NCBI RefSeq assembly: GCF_001570565.1
Contig: NZ_BBXE01000029.1
Coordinates: forward strand, 114,523-178,522
Direction: 5' to 3'
From: Herbidospora yilanensis
Lineage (GTDB): Bacteria; Actinomycetota; Actinomycetes; Streptosporangiales; Streptosporangiaceae
DNA length: 64,000 nucleotides
Both the position numbers and the translations under genes were made by a program. The notes under the pieces were generated by a model. That model was not told the DNA's origin and ran no database searches. It saw only the letters and a program-made list of their open reading frames with translations. Below, piece by piece: positions 43,429 to 51,739 of the stretch; position 1 is the first letter of the stretch; the number at the start of each line of letters is the position of its first letter.

Positions 43429-44001
43429 ATGACGACCACACCGCTGCGCAAGGACGCCGCCCGCAACTGGGAGCGGATCGTCGCCACCGCCCGCGAGCTG
43501 GTCGACCAGGGCGCCGCGTTGCAGCTCAACGACGTCGCCCACCGGGCCGGCCTCGGGGTCGCCACGGTCTACCGCCACTTCGCCACCCCCGAGGCGCTGC
43601 TGGAGACGGTCGCCGCGCCCTGCCTCGAAGCCCTGGCCGGGCACGGCGAGCAGGCGCTGACCGACCCCGACCCATGGCGTGCGCTGGAGGGCTTCCTGTC
43701 CCGCGTGGTCGAGGCGCAGGTCACCGACGCCGCCCTGCCCCCGGTCGCCGCCGCGGCCGTCGACGCGCTGCCGCGCACCACGGAACTCAAGCGGTCGCTC
43801 GCCTCGGCGGGCACCGCGCTGCTCGACCGGGCCCACGCCGCCGGAGCGGTCCGCCCCGACCTCGCCGCGGCCGACATCGTGCCGCTCATGTGCGGCATCG
43901 CCCACGCGGTGGCCGTCAGGGGCGACAGCCCCGCCGACCGCGTCGACACCGCCCGCCGCTATCTCGCCGTTCTGCTCGAAGGCGCGCGCCCCGGTCGATG
44001 A
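43429..44001 (+). CDS. TetR-family repressor
   Basis: The product has 190 residues. The HTH has WERIVATARELVDQGAALQLNDVAHRAGLGVATVYRHFATPEALLE, then a ligand domain. The ATG at 43429 lies 6 nt after a GATACT box, so a second leaderless start inside the operon is possible. It probably binds the palindrome at 42461-42523. Confidence 0.92.
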   Translation: MTTTPLRKDAARNWERIVATARELVDQGAALQLNDVAHRAGLGVATVYRHFATPEALLETVAAPCLEALAGHGEQALTDPDPWRALEGFLSRVVEAQVTDAALPPVAAAAVDALPRTTELKRSLASAGTALLDRAHAAGAVRPDLAAADIVPLMCGIAHAVAVRGDSPADRVDTARRYLAVLLEGARPGR

Positions 44002-44079
44002 CGCGCGGAAAGCATCGGATCAGCGTCGGGCGAAGGGGGTGTCCCCGGAGGCGCGCACCGCGGCGAAGCCGGCGGTTCC

Positions 44080-44193
44080 CGGCTCAGCCTCCGGGCCTTC
44101 GCCGGATTCTCCGCCGAGGAGATGCTCACGATGAGCGCGTTGCTGACCCGGGTGCCGGCCAACCTGGACGATCAGGCGGCCGGCCCCACGTGA
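44080..44193 (+). pseudogene. 3' remnant of a MarR-type gene
   Basis: The frame reads RLSLRAFAGFSAEEMLTMSALLTRVPANLDDQ to a stop at 44193. FSAEEMLTMSALLTRVPANLDD is the usual C-terminal helix of MarR proteins. No start or DNA-binding part is present. Confidence 0.55.
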
Positions 44194-44207
44194 TCGCGCC
44201 GCGATCC

Positions 44208-44213
44208 TAGAGT
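44208..44213 (+). promoter_or_regulatory. -10 box of the VOC gene (leaderless)
   Basis: TAGAGT ends 7 nt before the ATG at 44221, and no ribosome-binding site precedes that start. Confidence 0.5.
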
Positions 44214-44220
44214 GGGCCGC

Positions 44221-44556
44221 ATGGACCTGTTCGCGGGAATCCCCGTCACCGACTACCGGCGCGCCCTGGACTGGTACGAACGTCTCCTGGGCACGCCGCC
44301 GGCGTTCTTCCCCAACGACGTCGAGGCCGTGTGGGAACTGGCCGAGCACCGCTACCTCTACATCCAGCACCTCCCCGAGCGGGCGGGCCGCGCCCTGCAG
44401 ACCCTCTTCGTCGACGACTACGACACCCGGGTGGCGGGCATCTCCGCGCGCGGCATCGACCCCGTCAAGCGGGAGACCTACGAGAACGGCGTGCGCAAGG
44501 CGACCTACCACGACCCCGACGGCAACGAGGTCGGGATCGGCGGCGGCCCCGCCTGA
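44221..44556 (+). CDS. VOC-family (glyoxalase/dioxygenase fold) protein
   Basis: The product has 111 residues, one betaalphabetabetabeta pair. It has IPVTDYRRALDWYERLLG at the N-terminus and ATYHDPDGNEVGIG at the end with a terminal Glu ligand candidate. Function unknown. It precedes the DGPF-ECF pair, and its last 69 bp are repeated at 46282-46344. Confidence 0.85.
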   Translation: MDLFAGIPVTDYRRALDWYERLLGTPPAFFPNDVEAVWELAEHRYLYIQHLPERAGRALQTLFVDDYDTRVAGISARGIDPVKRETYENGVRKATYHDPDGNEVGIGGGPA

Positions 44557-44651
44557 CGAAGACTTCTCCCGGCCGTGTCGATCCACGGACCGCTCGTTCG
44601 ACAAAGGGGTGTGCGGGCCGGAAGGCGGCCCCGCCGGGTGAGGAGGACACG

Positions 44652-45027
44652 ATGCCGAGGTACATGCTGATCATGCGGGGCACCGACGAGAGCAACGCGG
44701 CCATGATGGCCTCGATCGACGAGGCGATGGCCGCGACCGGCCGGTTCATCGAGGACATGATGAAGGCCGGCGTCCTCCTCGCGGCCGAGGGCCTCGACGA
44801 TCCGGCGCGGGGCGTCGTCGTCGACTTCGGCCGGGAGACCCCGGTGGTCACCGACGGGCCCTACGGCGAGACCAGGGAACTGTTCGGCGGCTACTTCCTG
44901 CTCGACGTCGCCACGAAGCGGGAGGCGGTCGAGTGGGCCACGCGGTTTCCCGGCGGTCCGCGGCTCGAAGATCGAGGTCCGGCGGGTGGCCGAGGCCGAC
45001 GAGATCCCGCCCGGCAGCCAGGCCTGA
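44652..45027 (+). CDS. DGPF/YCII-family protein, frameshifted near its 3' end
   Basis: ATG at 44652 with AGGAGG. The product reads PRYMLIMRGTDESNAAMM, the VVTDGPYGETRELFGGYFLL signature (DGP) and EAVEWATRF. After a CGGTTTCCCGG run at about 44943-44953 the family tail (VRGSKIEVRRVAEADEIPPG ... stop TGA 45025-45027) continues in the +1 frame. Read without the shift, the frame enters the sigma gene in phase and would give a DGPF-sigma fusion. DGPF proteins are the usual partners of ECF42 sigma factors. It is a mutation, an error or a +1 recoding site at CCC-G. Confidence 0.75.
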
Positions 45028-46265
45028 TGGGCACGACCGACGTCGAGGCCGTCTGGCGGATCGAGTCGGCCCGGATCGTCGCCGCGCTGACCCGGTTCAC
45101 CGGCGACTTCGGGCTGGCCGAGGACGCCGCCCAGGAGGCGGTGGCCGAGGCGCTGACGTCGTGGCCGCGCGCCTCCCCGGCCAACCCGGCCGGCTGGCTG
45201 ATGGCCACGGCCCGGCGGCGGGCGATCGACACGATCCGCCGCCGGGCCGCCCTCCACGACCGCTACGCCCTGCTGGCGGCCGACGCGCAGGCGGCCGAGC
45301 GGGAGGCCGACCCCGAGGGGATCGACGACGACGTCCTGGCGCTGATGTTCGTGAGCTGCCACCCGGTGCTCTCCCGCGAGGCCCGGGTGGCGCTGACGCT
45401 GCGCGTCGTCGGCGGCCTGTCCAGCGAGGAGATCGCCCGCGCGTTCCTGGTGCCCGTGCCGACCGTGCAGGCCCGCATCACCCGGGCCAAGAAGACGATC
45501 GCGGCGGCCAGGGTGCCGTTCGAGCTCCCGCCCCCCGGCGAGCGCCGCGAACGGCTGGGCGGCGTGCTCAGCGTGCTCTACGTGATCTTCGCCGAGGGGT
45601 CGACGGCCACGTCGGGCGACCGGCTGCTGCGCCCCGACGTCGCGTACGAGGCGATCCGGCTGACCCGGACCCTGGCCGCGCTGCAGCCCGACGAGCCGGA
45701 GGCGCACGGCCTGCTGGCCCTGTGCGAGCTGACGGCCGCCCGTTTCCCGGCCCGAACCGCTCCCGACGGCACCCCGGTCCTGCTCGAAGACCAGGACCGC
45801 CGGTTGTGGGACTCGGCGGCGATCCACCGCGGCCTGGCCGCCCTGGCCAAGGCGGCGAAGCGGGGCCTCGGCCCCTACGCCCTTCAGGCCGCGATCGCCG
45901 CCGTCCACGCCTCGGCCCCCTCGGTCGAGGCGACCGACTGGGACCGGATCGTGCTGCTGTACGAGGCGCTCGCCCGCGTCGCGCCCTCGCCGCTGGTCGA
46001 CCTCAACCGCGCCGTCGCCGTCGCCATGGCCGAGGGCCCGGCCCAGGCCCTCACCATCGTGGACGACCTGGTCGCCGCCGGCCGACTCCCCGGTTCCCAT
46101 CTCGTCCCGACCGTACGCGGCGAGCTCCTGACCCGCCTGGGCCGGCTGCCGGAAGCCCGCGCCGAACTGGAATCGGCCGCCCGGTTGTGCACCAACGAAC
46201 GCGAACGCGCGGTCCTGCTACGCAAGGCGGCGGCCATCGGCGCAGGGACGCCAGAAGTCGGGTGA
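45027..46265 (+). CDS. ECF42-type RNA polymerase sigma factor with TPR-like C-terminal extension
   Basis: The product has 412 residues. Region 2 has ALTRFTGDFGLAEDAAQEAVAEAL and PANPAGWLMATARRRAIDTIRRRAAL. Region 4 has GGLSSEEIARAFLVPVPTVQARITRAKK. A long extension (DUF6596/TPR, about 185-405) has RERLGGVLSVLYVIFAEG and YEALARVAPSPLVDLNRAVAV. ECF42 factors are linked to DGPF proteins and need this extension for activity. The ATG overlaps the DGPF stop (TGATG). The last codons lie in sequence shared with 52568-52599. Confidence 0.92.
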   Translation: MGTTDVEAVWRIESARIVAALTRFTGDFGLAEDAAQEAVAEALTSWPRASPANPAGWLMATARRRAIDTIRRRAALHDRYALLAADAQAAEREADPEGIDDDVLALMFVSCHPVLSREARVALTLRVVGGLSSEEIARAFLVPVPTVQARITRAKKTIAAARVPFELPPPGERRERLGGVLSVLYVIFAEGSTATSGDRLLRPDVAYEAIRLTRTLAALQPDEPEAHGLLALCELTAARFPARTAPDGTPVLLEDQDRRLWDSAAIHRGLAALAKAAKRGLGPYALQAAIAAVHASAPSVEATDWDRIVLLYEALARVAPSPLVDLNRAVAVAMAEGPAQALTIVDDLVAAGRLPGSHLVPTVRGELLTRLGRLPEARAELESAARLCTNERERAVLLRKAAAIGAGTPEVG

Positions 46266-46281
46266 CCACCAGTACAAGGTC

Positions 46282-46344
46282 GGCGTGCGCAAGGCGACCT
46301 ACCACGACGGCAACGAGGTCGGGATCGGCGGCGGCCCCGCCTGA
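46282..46344 (+). repeat. Second copy of the VOC gene tail
   Basis: 63 bp match 44488-44556 except for a 6-bp deletion, ending at the same stop codon. It directly follows the sigma gene, as if a VOC-DGPF-ECF unit had been duplicated and then lost. Confidence 0.85.
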
Positions 46345-46353
46345 GGAAGAGGC

Positions 46354-46384
46354 TTGCGCCTCAAGCGGCTTGAGGCACCACAGT
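46354..46384 (+). promoter_or_regulatory. MerR-type promoter with SoxR-like dyad
   Basis: A perfect dyad GCCTCAAGC-G-GCTTGAGGC (46358-46376) lies between TTGCGC (46354-46359) and CACAGT (46379-46384), 19 bp apart. The half-site CCTCAAG is that of known SoxR boxes. The MerR start at 46391 is 6 nt after the -10 box. Confidence 0.65.
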
Positions 46385-46390
46385 GGCCCC

Positions 46391-47410
46391 ATGAACGACC
46401 ACGGGCTGTACCCCATCGGAGACGCCGCGCGCCGAAGCGGCCTGAGCGTGAGCGCCGTCCGGTTCTACGCCGACACCGGGCTGGTCGAGCCCACGGACCT
46501 GAACGAGGCCGGGCACCGGATGTACGACGTCCACGCCGTCGCCCGGCTGGAACTCGTCCGCACCCTGCGCGAGCTGGACACCGACCTGGAGGAGATTCGC
46601 CGCCTGCTCGGCGGCGGCACCACCCTGCACGACCTGCTCACCACGCACCTGGAGTTCGTCGAGCGCCAGGAGCGCACCCTGCGGGCCAGGCAGGCGGTGC
46701 TCAGGACCCTGATCAAACAGGGCGGCACCGCTCAGGCCGACCTGATGCACAAGCTCGTCCGGATGACCGATGAGGAACGCGAACAGACCATCGACGATTT
46801 CTGGCACGACGTCGGCGAGGACCTGGACGTCCCCGAGAGCGTCGTCGACCGGTTGCGGACGATTCGCCCCGCCCTGCCCGCGGACCCCACGGCCGCCCAG
46901 CTTGAGGCGTGGATCGACCTGGCCGACCTGGTGGCGGACCCGGTGTTCCGTGACGCGGTCCGCGCCTACCTGCGGGACGTCTGGTCCGCACCGGAGACCC
47001 GGGTCCTGGCGACCGAGCCGTTCCAGGACTTCGTGCACGTGAGCGGGGCGCCGCTCGTCGGGGAACTCCTCGCCGCGTACCGGGCCGGAGAGTCTCCCCG
47101 GTCCCCTTGGGCTCAGCAGGTCGTCACACGCTTCATGGAAGCGGCCACCGCGTTGTCCGGTACACCGCTCACCCCCGAAGTCCGGAACCGGATGGCCGCC
47201 GGATACCGGCAGATACCCGACATCATGCGCCGGATCGCCGAAGAGGAAGGCGCCTCCGGGGGCCCCACCTACGACGGGGCTCACGGCCGGTATCTCTCCC
47301 TGGTGGCGCTGATCAACGGGACCGCGGCCGAGGGGGACCACGACTCCATGCCCTACGCCTGGATCGCCGACGCCATGCGCGCCGTGGAGCCGCTGGCTCC
47401 TCGCTCTTGA
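46391..47410 (+). CDS. MerR-family regulator with long C-terminal domain
   Basis: The product has 339 residues. The HTH has LYPIGDAARRSGLSVSAVRFYADTGLVEPTDLNEAGHRMYDVHAVARLELV, and the coiled coil follows (LEFVERQERTLRARQAVLRTL). The large C-terminal part (about 115-339) is helical and of no clear family. No Cys cluster is seen, so it is not a [2Fe-2S] SoxR. It is probably autoregulated from the overlapping dyad. Confidence 0.9.
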   Translation: MNDHGLYPIGDAARRSGLSVSAVRFYADTGLVEPTDLNEAGHRMYDVHAVARLELVRTLRELDTDLEEIRRLLGGGTTLHDLLTTHLEFVERQERTLRARQAVLRTLIKQGGTAQADLMHKLVRMTDEEREQTIDDFWHDVGEDLDVPESVVDRLRTIRPALPADPTAAQLEAWIDLADLVADPVFRDAVRAYLRDVWSAPETRVLATEPFQDFVHVSGAPLVGELLAAYRAGESPRSPWAQQVVTRFMEAATALSGTPLTPEVRNRMAAGYRQIPDIMRRIAEEEGASGGPTYDGAHGRYLSLVALINGTAAEGDHDSMPYAWIADAMRAVEPLAPRS

Positions 47411-47423
47411 CGCACGGGCCATT

Positions 47424-47442
47424 TGTAAAGGTATCGTTTACA
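47424..47442. promoter_or_regulatory. Inverted repeat TGTAAA-N7-TTTACA at the HTH-DUF3887 gene
   Basis: A perfect 6-bp inverted repeat ends 1 nt before the GTG at 47444 and overlaps a TATCGT -10-like box. It is in position to repress a leaderless transcript. Confidence 0.55.
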
Positions 47443-47443
47443 C

Positions 47444-48052
47444 GTGCAAGATACGTTGACAGAGGCGATGCGGGCCTTGAAAGCGCGTATGGAGGCGTTC
47501 CTCGCCTCCCGTGTCCTGACGCGGAGCGACGACTGGGCCGACTCGATCGGGCGCGCCGTGAGCATGCAGGCGGCGGCCGATGACGTCGTGCGGGCCGTCG
47601 TGCAGCACGCGCGCCAGAACGGCGCCACGTGGCAGGTCATCGGTGACGCGCTCGGGGTCAGCCGGCAGGCGGCGTTTCAGCGCTACGGCAGACCGATCGA
47701 TCCAAGAACGGGAGAATCCATGAACACCACGCCCCTTCCCGGCGTCGCCGAACTGGCCGCCTCGGTGATCGAGGACCTCGCATCCGGGCAATGGACGCGC
47801 GTCACCGAGCGGTTCGATCCGAGCATGCGCGCCAGCCTGTCGGAGGACACGCTCGCGGCCGCGTGGGCGCAGATCGTCGGCCTGTCGGGAGCTCTCGAAG
47901 GGCTTGGAGAGCCTGAGGTCAGCAGGGCCGGCGACATGACGATCACGAACACGCCGCTTGCGATGGAGGCGGGCGACTACACGGCGCAGATCGTGTTCCG
48001 CGACGACCGCGCCATCGCCGGTCTGCGCATCCTCGAAAGGCAGACGCCGTGA
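47444..48052 (+). CDS. HTH protein with C-terminal DUF3887-like domain
   Basis: The product has 202 residues. The N-terminal helical/HTH part has VVQHARQNGATWQVIGDALGVSRQAAFQRYGRPIDP (about 50-90). The C-terminal part (about 95-202) has SVIEDLASGQWTRVTERFDPSMRASLSEDTLAAAWAQI as in DUF3887. It overlaps the CPBP protease gene by 4 nt and is probably an autoregulated regulator of that membrane enzyme. Confidence 0.8.
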   Translation: MQDTLTEAMRALKARMEAFLASRVLTRSDDWADSIGRAVSMQAAADDVVRAVVQHARQNGATWQVIGDALGVSRQAAFQRYGRPIDPRTGESMNTTPLPGVAELAASVIEDLASGQWTRVTERFDPSMRASLSEDTLAAAWAQIVGLSGALEGLGEPEVSRAGDMTITNTPLAMEAGDYTAQIVFRDDRAIAGLRILERQTP

Positions 48053-49017
48053 CGGCCACCCCCCGAGGCGGACCGCGCATGAGCGGCCGCGATCTGCGAT
48101 CCGTCGGTGTGTTCACCAGCCTGGCGTTCGCGCTCGCCTGGCTCCTCGCGCTCCCGCTCTGGTTCGGTGACGGACTCGCCGACCCCCGGTTCACCCTCGT
48201 GGCCGCCGCCACGATGACGACCCCCGCGATCGCCGCCCTGGTCGTCGTGTTCCTCGTCGAGCGGCCGCGGCGGAAGGCGTGGACGCTCGGGTTGTGGCCG
48301 TTGCGACCGGTCCGGAGCCTGCTCGGCTACGTGGTGCTGGGGATCGTCGTGTCCATCGTGCTCGTCCTGGTGGCGCTCCCGATCGGCGCGCTGCTGGGGG
48401 TCTACCCGGCCGATTTCGTGCACTTCTCCGCGTTCCAGCGGATCCTCGACGAGCAAGCGGGCACCGCCGGGGTGGCCGGAATCCCGATACCGATCGGCAC
48501 GCTCGTCGTCATCCAGCTCGCCGCCCTGCCCTTGGCGGCGTTCATCAACCTCATCCCGGCGCTGGGGGAGGAACTCGGGTGGCGAGGGTGGCTGCTGCCG
48601 AAACTGATGCCGCTCGGCGCACTCCCAGCCGTCCTGATCTCGGGGGTGATCTGGGGCCTCTGGCACGCTCCGCTCATCCTCCTCGGCTACAACTACCCGG
48701 ATGCGCCGGGCTGGCTCGGCGTGACCGCGATGGTCGGCACGTGCATCCTGGTCGGCGCGGTCTTCGGCTGGCTGCGGCTCCGATCGGGGTCCGTGTGGCC
48801 CGCGGCCTTCGCGCATGCCGCGTTCAACGGGGCGGGCGGGACCTACCTCGTCTTCGCCAAGGCCGGCGAGCACGTCGACACCACGCAGGCGACGATCCTC
48901 GGCTGGAGCGGGTGGATCGTGCCGCTCGCCCTCGTCGTGTTCCTGATCGCCACGGGACGGTTCGCTTCCGCGCGCACCCATGACCGTGCGGCCCGGCTCC
49001 CTGAACCCACGGGCTGA
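48049..49017 (+). CDS. CPBP-family intramembrane metalloprotease (CAAX/Abi type)
   Basis: The product has 322 residues, about eight helices. Conserved motifs are LGEELGWRGWLLP (EExxxR), VIWGLWHAPL (FxxxH type) and FAHAAFNG (HxxxN). GTG start overlaps the preceding stop (GTGA). Such proteases act in immunity to bacteriocins and membrane signalling. Substrate unknown. Confidence 0.93.
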   Translation: MTATPRGGPRMSGRDLRSVGVFTSLAFALAWLLALPLWFGDGLADPRFTLVAAATMTTPAIAALVVVFLVERPRRKAWTLGLWPLRPVRSLLGYVVLGIVVSIVLVLVALPIGALLGVYPADFVHFSAFQRILDEQAGTAGVAGIPIPIGTLVVIQLAALPLAAFINLIPALGEELGWRGWLLPKLMPLGALPAVLISGVIWGLWHAPLILLGYNYPDAPGWLGVTAMVGTCILVGAVFGWLRLRSGSVWPAAFAHAAFNGAGGTYLVFAKAGEHVDTTQATILGWSGWIVPLALVVFLIATGRFASARTHDRAARLPEPTG

Positions 49018-49136
49018 CCAGGGCATCGGAGCGTTCTCCTGGGGGATTGATCAGGCATTACCCGATTCGTCGTATCCGATCGCCATGACCCGGGCATCTT
49101 CGTGGCGGACGTACAGGAGACGAACCGGAGGGGCCG

Positions 49137-49856
49137 GTGGAACAGCACAACCGAACGGACGGGCCGCTGGTGCACCGCCGCGCGCTGCTCGGCCTGCCGG
49201 TCGCGGTGGTCTGCGGGTCGGCGCTGACGGCGTGCGGCGCACGTACGACCGACGCCGCGACCACGGCGGAGCGGATCGAACCCGTCACCCCGCCTGAGGA
49301 TCTGATGCGCGAGCACGGTGTGCTCAAGCGTGTCCTGCTGATCTACCGGGAGGGCGTCCGGCGTATCGACACCGGCGGAACCGTGCCGACCGTGGAGCTG
49401 CACGCCTCGGCGGGCCTCATCCGGTCCTTCATCGAGGAGTACCACGAGCGGCTGGAAGAGCAGTACGTCTTCCCGCCCCTGGTCGCCGCGGGCAAGCTCA
49501 CCGACACGGTCACGATCCTGCTCCAGCAGCATCAACGCGGACGCACGGTGACCGGCCGCATCCTGGAGGCCACCGGCACGACCCCGTCCGCGCAGGCCCG
49601 CCGGGCCCTCGCCGCCGACCTGACCGCGTTCGTGCGCATGTACGAGCCGCACGAGGCGCGCGAGGACACCGTCGTCTTCCCCGCCCTGCGTGAGGTCGTC
49701 TCCGCGGACCGGTTCAACGAGATGGGCGACATCTTCGAGGCGGAGGAGCACCGCCGCTTCGGCACGGCGGGATTCGCGGGCGTCGTCGACCAGGTGGCCG
49801 ACATCGAGAAGAGCCTCGGCATCTACGATCTGGCCCAGTTCACCCCCCGAGCATGA
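49137..49856 (+). CDS. Exported hemerythrin-like (HHE) protein
   Basis: The product has 239 residues. The signal has HRRALLGLPVAVVCGSALTACG, twin Arg and lipobox, so it is probably a lipoprotein. The HHE domain (about 55-215) has LMREHGVL, EYHERLEEQYVFPPL, LLQQHQRGR and PHEAREDTVVFPAL, the His/Glu set of a di-iron site. It may bind O2 or NO at the cell surface. GTG at 49137 with GGAGGGG upstream. Confidence 0.9.
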   Translation: MEQHNRTDGPLVHRRALLGLPVAVVCGSALTACGARTTDAATTAERIEPVTPPEDLMREHGVLKRVLLIYREGVRRIDTGGTVPTVELHASAGLIRSFIEEYHERLEEQYVFPPLVAAGKLTDTVTILLQQHQRGRTVTGRILEATGTTPSAQARRALAADLTAFVRMYEPHEAREDTVVFPALREVVSADRFNEMGDIFEAEEHRRFGTAGFAGVVDQVADIEKSLGIYDLAQFTPRA

Positions 49857-49867
49857 CCACGAATGAC

Positions 49868-49893
49868 AGATGTCACGAGATCGGGTGACATCT
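49868..49893. promoter_or_regulatory. Operator AGATGTCAC-N8-GTGACATCT ahead of a two-component operon
   Basis: A perfect 9-bp inverted repeat lies 64 bp upstream of the membrane gene at 49957. NarL/LuxR-type response regulators bind such spaced repeats. The cognate regulator is probably the one at 51736. Confidence 0.7.
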
Positions 49894-49956
49894 CCACGCC
49901 GTCCGGTGCGGTTCCGGCACTACTCGCGCCCTGGTGGGCGGCCCGAAGCTGGACCC

Positions 49957-50538
49957 ATGGACACCCCCACCCCGTACACGGAAACAACCTCTTCGCGACG
50001 GATCGGCTGGTTGACGCGGCGCTGGCCGACCGCGTTGGCGCTGGCCGCCTCTGCCGTGGGTTTCGGCGACGGCGGCTCGCCCGAGAGCGTGGCCGCCCTG
50101 GCTCACGTCCTGCCGGTGTTGCCGCTGCTCTACCTCACGGTCTCCAAGCTCGGCAGACGTCAGGCCACCTGGCCGGGCCTGGTGATCGGCGTGGTCGCCG
50201 TGGTGGGACTGCGGCTGTTCGACGTGATCCCGCCGGCCGCCGTCTTCGCCGCGCTCGCGCTGGTCATCCTGCTCTGGGCCGTCGCCGACGGCCAGATGGG
50301 CAGGGACGGCGACTTCCGGCTCCAGGCCCTGGGCATGTTCCTGTTCGGCGGGTTCGCCCTGGCGGGCCTGATCGTGGACGTGGAGTTCGGCCGTTACCTG
50401 GTGGCGGCCGGATGGTTCCTCCACGGCGTCTGGGACTTCGTCCATCTCAAGCGGGACAAGGTGGTGGCCCGCTCCTTCGCCGAATGGTGCGGTGTCGTCG
50501 ACGTCGTCATCGCCGCCCAGTTGGTCTTCATGGTCTAG
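49957..50538 (+). CDS. Membrane protein of a two-component operon
   Basis: The product has 193 residues with about six hydrophobic helices (LALAASAVGFG, LAHVLPVLPLLYLTV, WPGLVIGVVAVVGL, FAALALVILLWAV, LGMFLFGGFALAGLI, VVDVVIAAQLVFM). The motif GWFLHGVWDFVHLKRDKVV near the end could bind metal. It lies 22 bp upstream of a histidine kinase gene. A role as sensed component or output of the pair is plausible. Confidence 0.8.
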   Translation: MDTPTPYTETTSSRRIGWLTRRWPTALALAASAVGFGDGGSPESVAALAHVLPVLPLLYLTVSKLGRRQATWPGLVIGVVAVVGLRLFDVIPPAAVFAALALVILLWAVADGQMGRDGDFRLQALGMFLFGGFALAGLIVDVEFGRYLVAAGWFLHGVWDFVHLKRDKVVARSFAEWCGVVDVVIAAQLVFMV

Positions 50539-50560
50539 GCGACGCCGGGACAATGGGCAG

Positions 50561-51739
50561 GTGAGCAACGGAATGGCCGATCCGGGGACGGGACTGACGG
50601 GCCTGCGCCGCTACACATGGTGGAGTCTCATCGGCCTCAGCACGTTCCTGCTGGTCTACAGCGTCAGCAGCCGGATCGTCGAACCGGATGTCCCGGTCCC
50701 GGTCCGGCTCGCCGCCGTCATCGCGCTGGCGGTCACGCTGGTCGCCATCGTGGTGAGCGCCGGCCACCGGCTTCCGCGAACCGAGGGCCGGGCCTACGGC
50801 GGGCCGCCGATCCCCTGGCTGGCGGCGGGGGTCGCGGGCGCCGTGCTGCTGGGCGGGATCCTGCTGGTCAGACGGGAGTACGGGGTGTGGTCGTTCGCCC
50901 CCGCCCTGACGGTCTCCGTGGTCGCGATGTTCCTGTCCGGACGCCGCCGGTTGGTCCTGATCACCTCCGCGGCGGCCATCGCGGCCCTCCTGGGCGGCTT
51001 CGTGGCCGCGGTGTCGCACCACCAGATCGTGTTCGCCGCGGCGTTCCCCGCCGGGCTCGTGCTCCTGACCGGCTGGGTCAACCTGGGCATGTTGTGGGCG
51101 TGGGACCTCGCCGAGCGGCTGAACGCGGCCCGCGCGATGGCGGCCCAACTGGCCGTCAGGGACGAACGCCTGCGCTTCGCCGCGGACCTCCACGACATCC
51201 AGGGCCATCACCTGCAGGTGATCGCGCTCAAGAGCGAGCTGGCGGCCAGGTTGGCGCGTACCGACCCCCGGCGCGCGGCCGAGGAGATGGACGCGGTACG
51301 GCTGCTGGCCACCGACGCCCTGCGCGACACCCGGGCCGTCGTCCAGGGCTATCGCCGTGTCACGTTGGAGGAGGAGATCGCGAACGCCACCAGCGTCCTG
51401 GCCGCCGCCGGCATCGACGCCCGGATGGACCTGGGTTGTTCTCCCGACCGGCTACCCGCCTCCCGCAGAGGCCTGCTCGGCCTGGTGATGCGTGAGGCGA
51501 CCACCAATGTGCTGCGTCACAGCAGTGCCCGCCACGCCGAGATCAGCTACCGGGTCGCCGACGGCCAGGCCCGTTTCGAGGTGGCCAACGACGGCGCGAA
51601 CGACGGGCCCGAACCCGGCACGGGCACCGGTCTGCGCACACTCGCGGAGCGGATCGAGGCCGCGGGCGGCGAGATGACCTGGCGCCGCGAGGGCGCCCGG
51701 TTCGTCGTGGTGGCCCGCCTGCCCTTGGAGGCACGATGA
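50561..51739 (+). CDS. Sensor histidine kinase (DesK/NarX-like, HisKA_3)
   Basis: The product has 392 residues. Five or six N-terminal helices span to about 190. The phospho-acceptor is H211 in FAADLHDIQGHHLQVIALK. The ATPase has MREATTNVLRHSSARHA (N box) and GTGTGLRTLAERIEAAGG (G box). GTG at 50561 is used; ATG at 50573 has a better ribosome site and is possible. It overlaps the regulator gene (ATGA). Confidence 0.93.
   Translation: MSNGMADPGTGLTGLRRYTWWSLIGLSTFLLVYSVSSRIVEPDVPVPVRLAAVIALAVTLVAIVVSAGHRLPRTEGRAYGGPPIPWLAAGVAGAVLLGGILLVRREYGVWSFAPALTVSVVAMFLSGRRRLVLITSAAAIAALLGGFVAAVSHHQIVFAAAFPAGLVLLTGWVNLGMLWAWDLAERLNAARAMAAQLAVRDERLRFAADLHDIQGHHLQVIALKSELAARLARTDPRRAAEEMDAVRLLATDALRDTRAVVQGYRRVTLEEEIANATSVLAAAGIDARMDLGCSPDRLPASRRGLLGLVMREATTNVLRHSSARHAEISYRVADGQARFEVANDGANDGPEPGTGTGLRTLAERIEAAGGEMTWRREGARFVVVARLPLEAR

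Noticed and set aside
46391..47410. SoxR
   Set aside because: The operator half-site matches, but the protein lacks the C-terminal four-Cys [2Fe-2S] motif and is twice the usual length.
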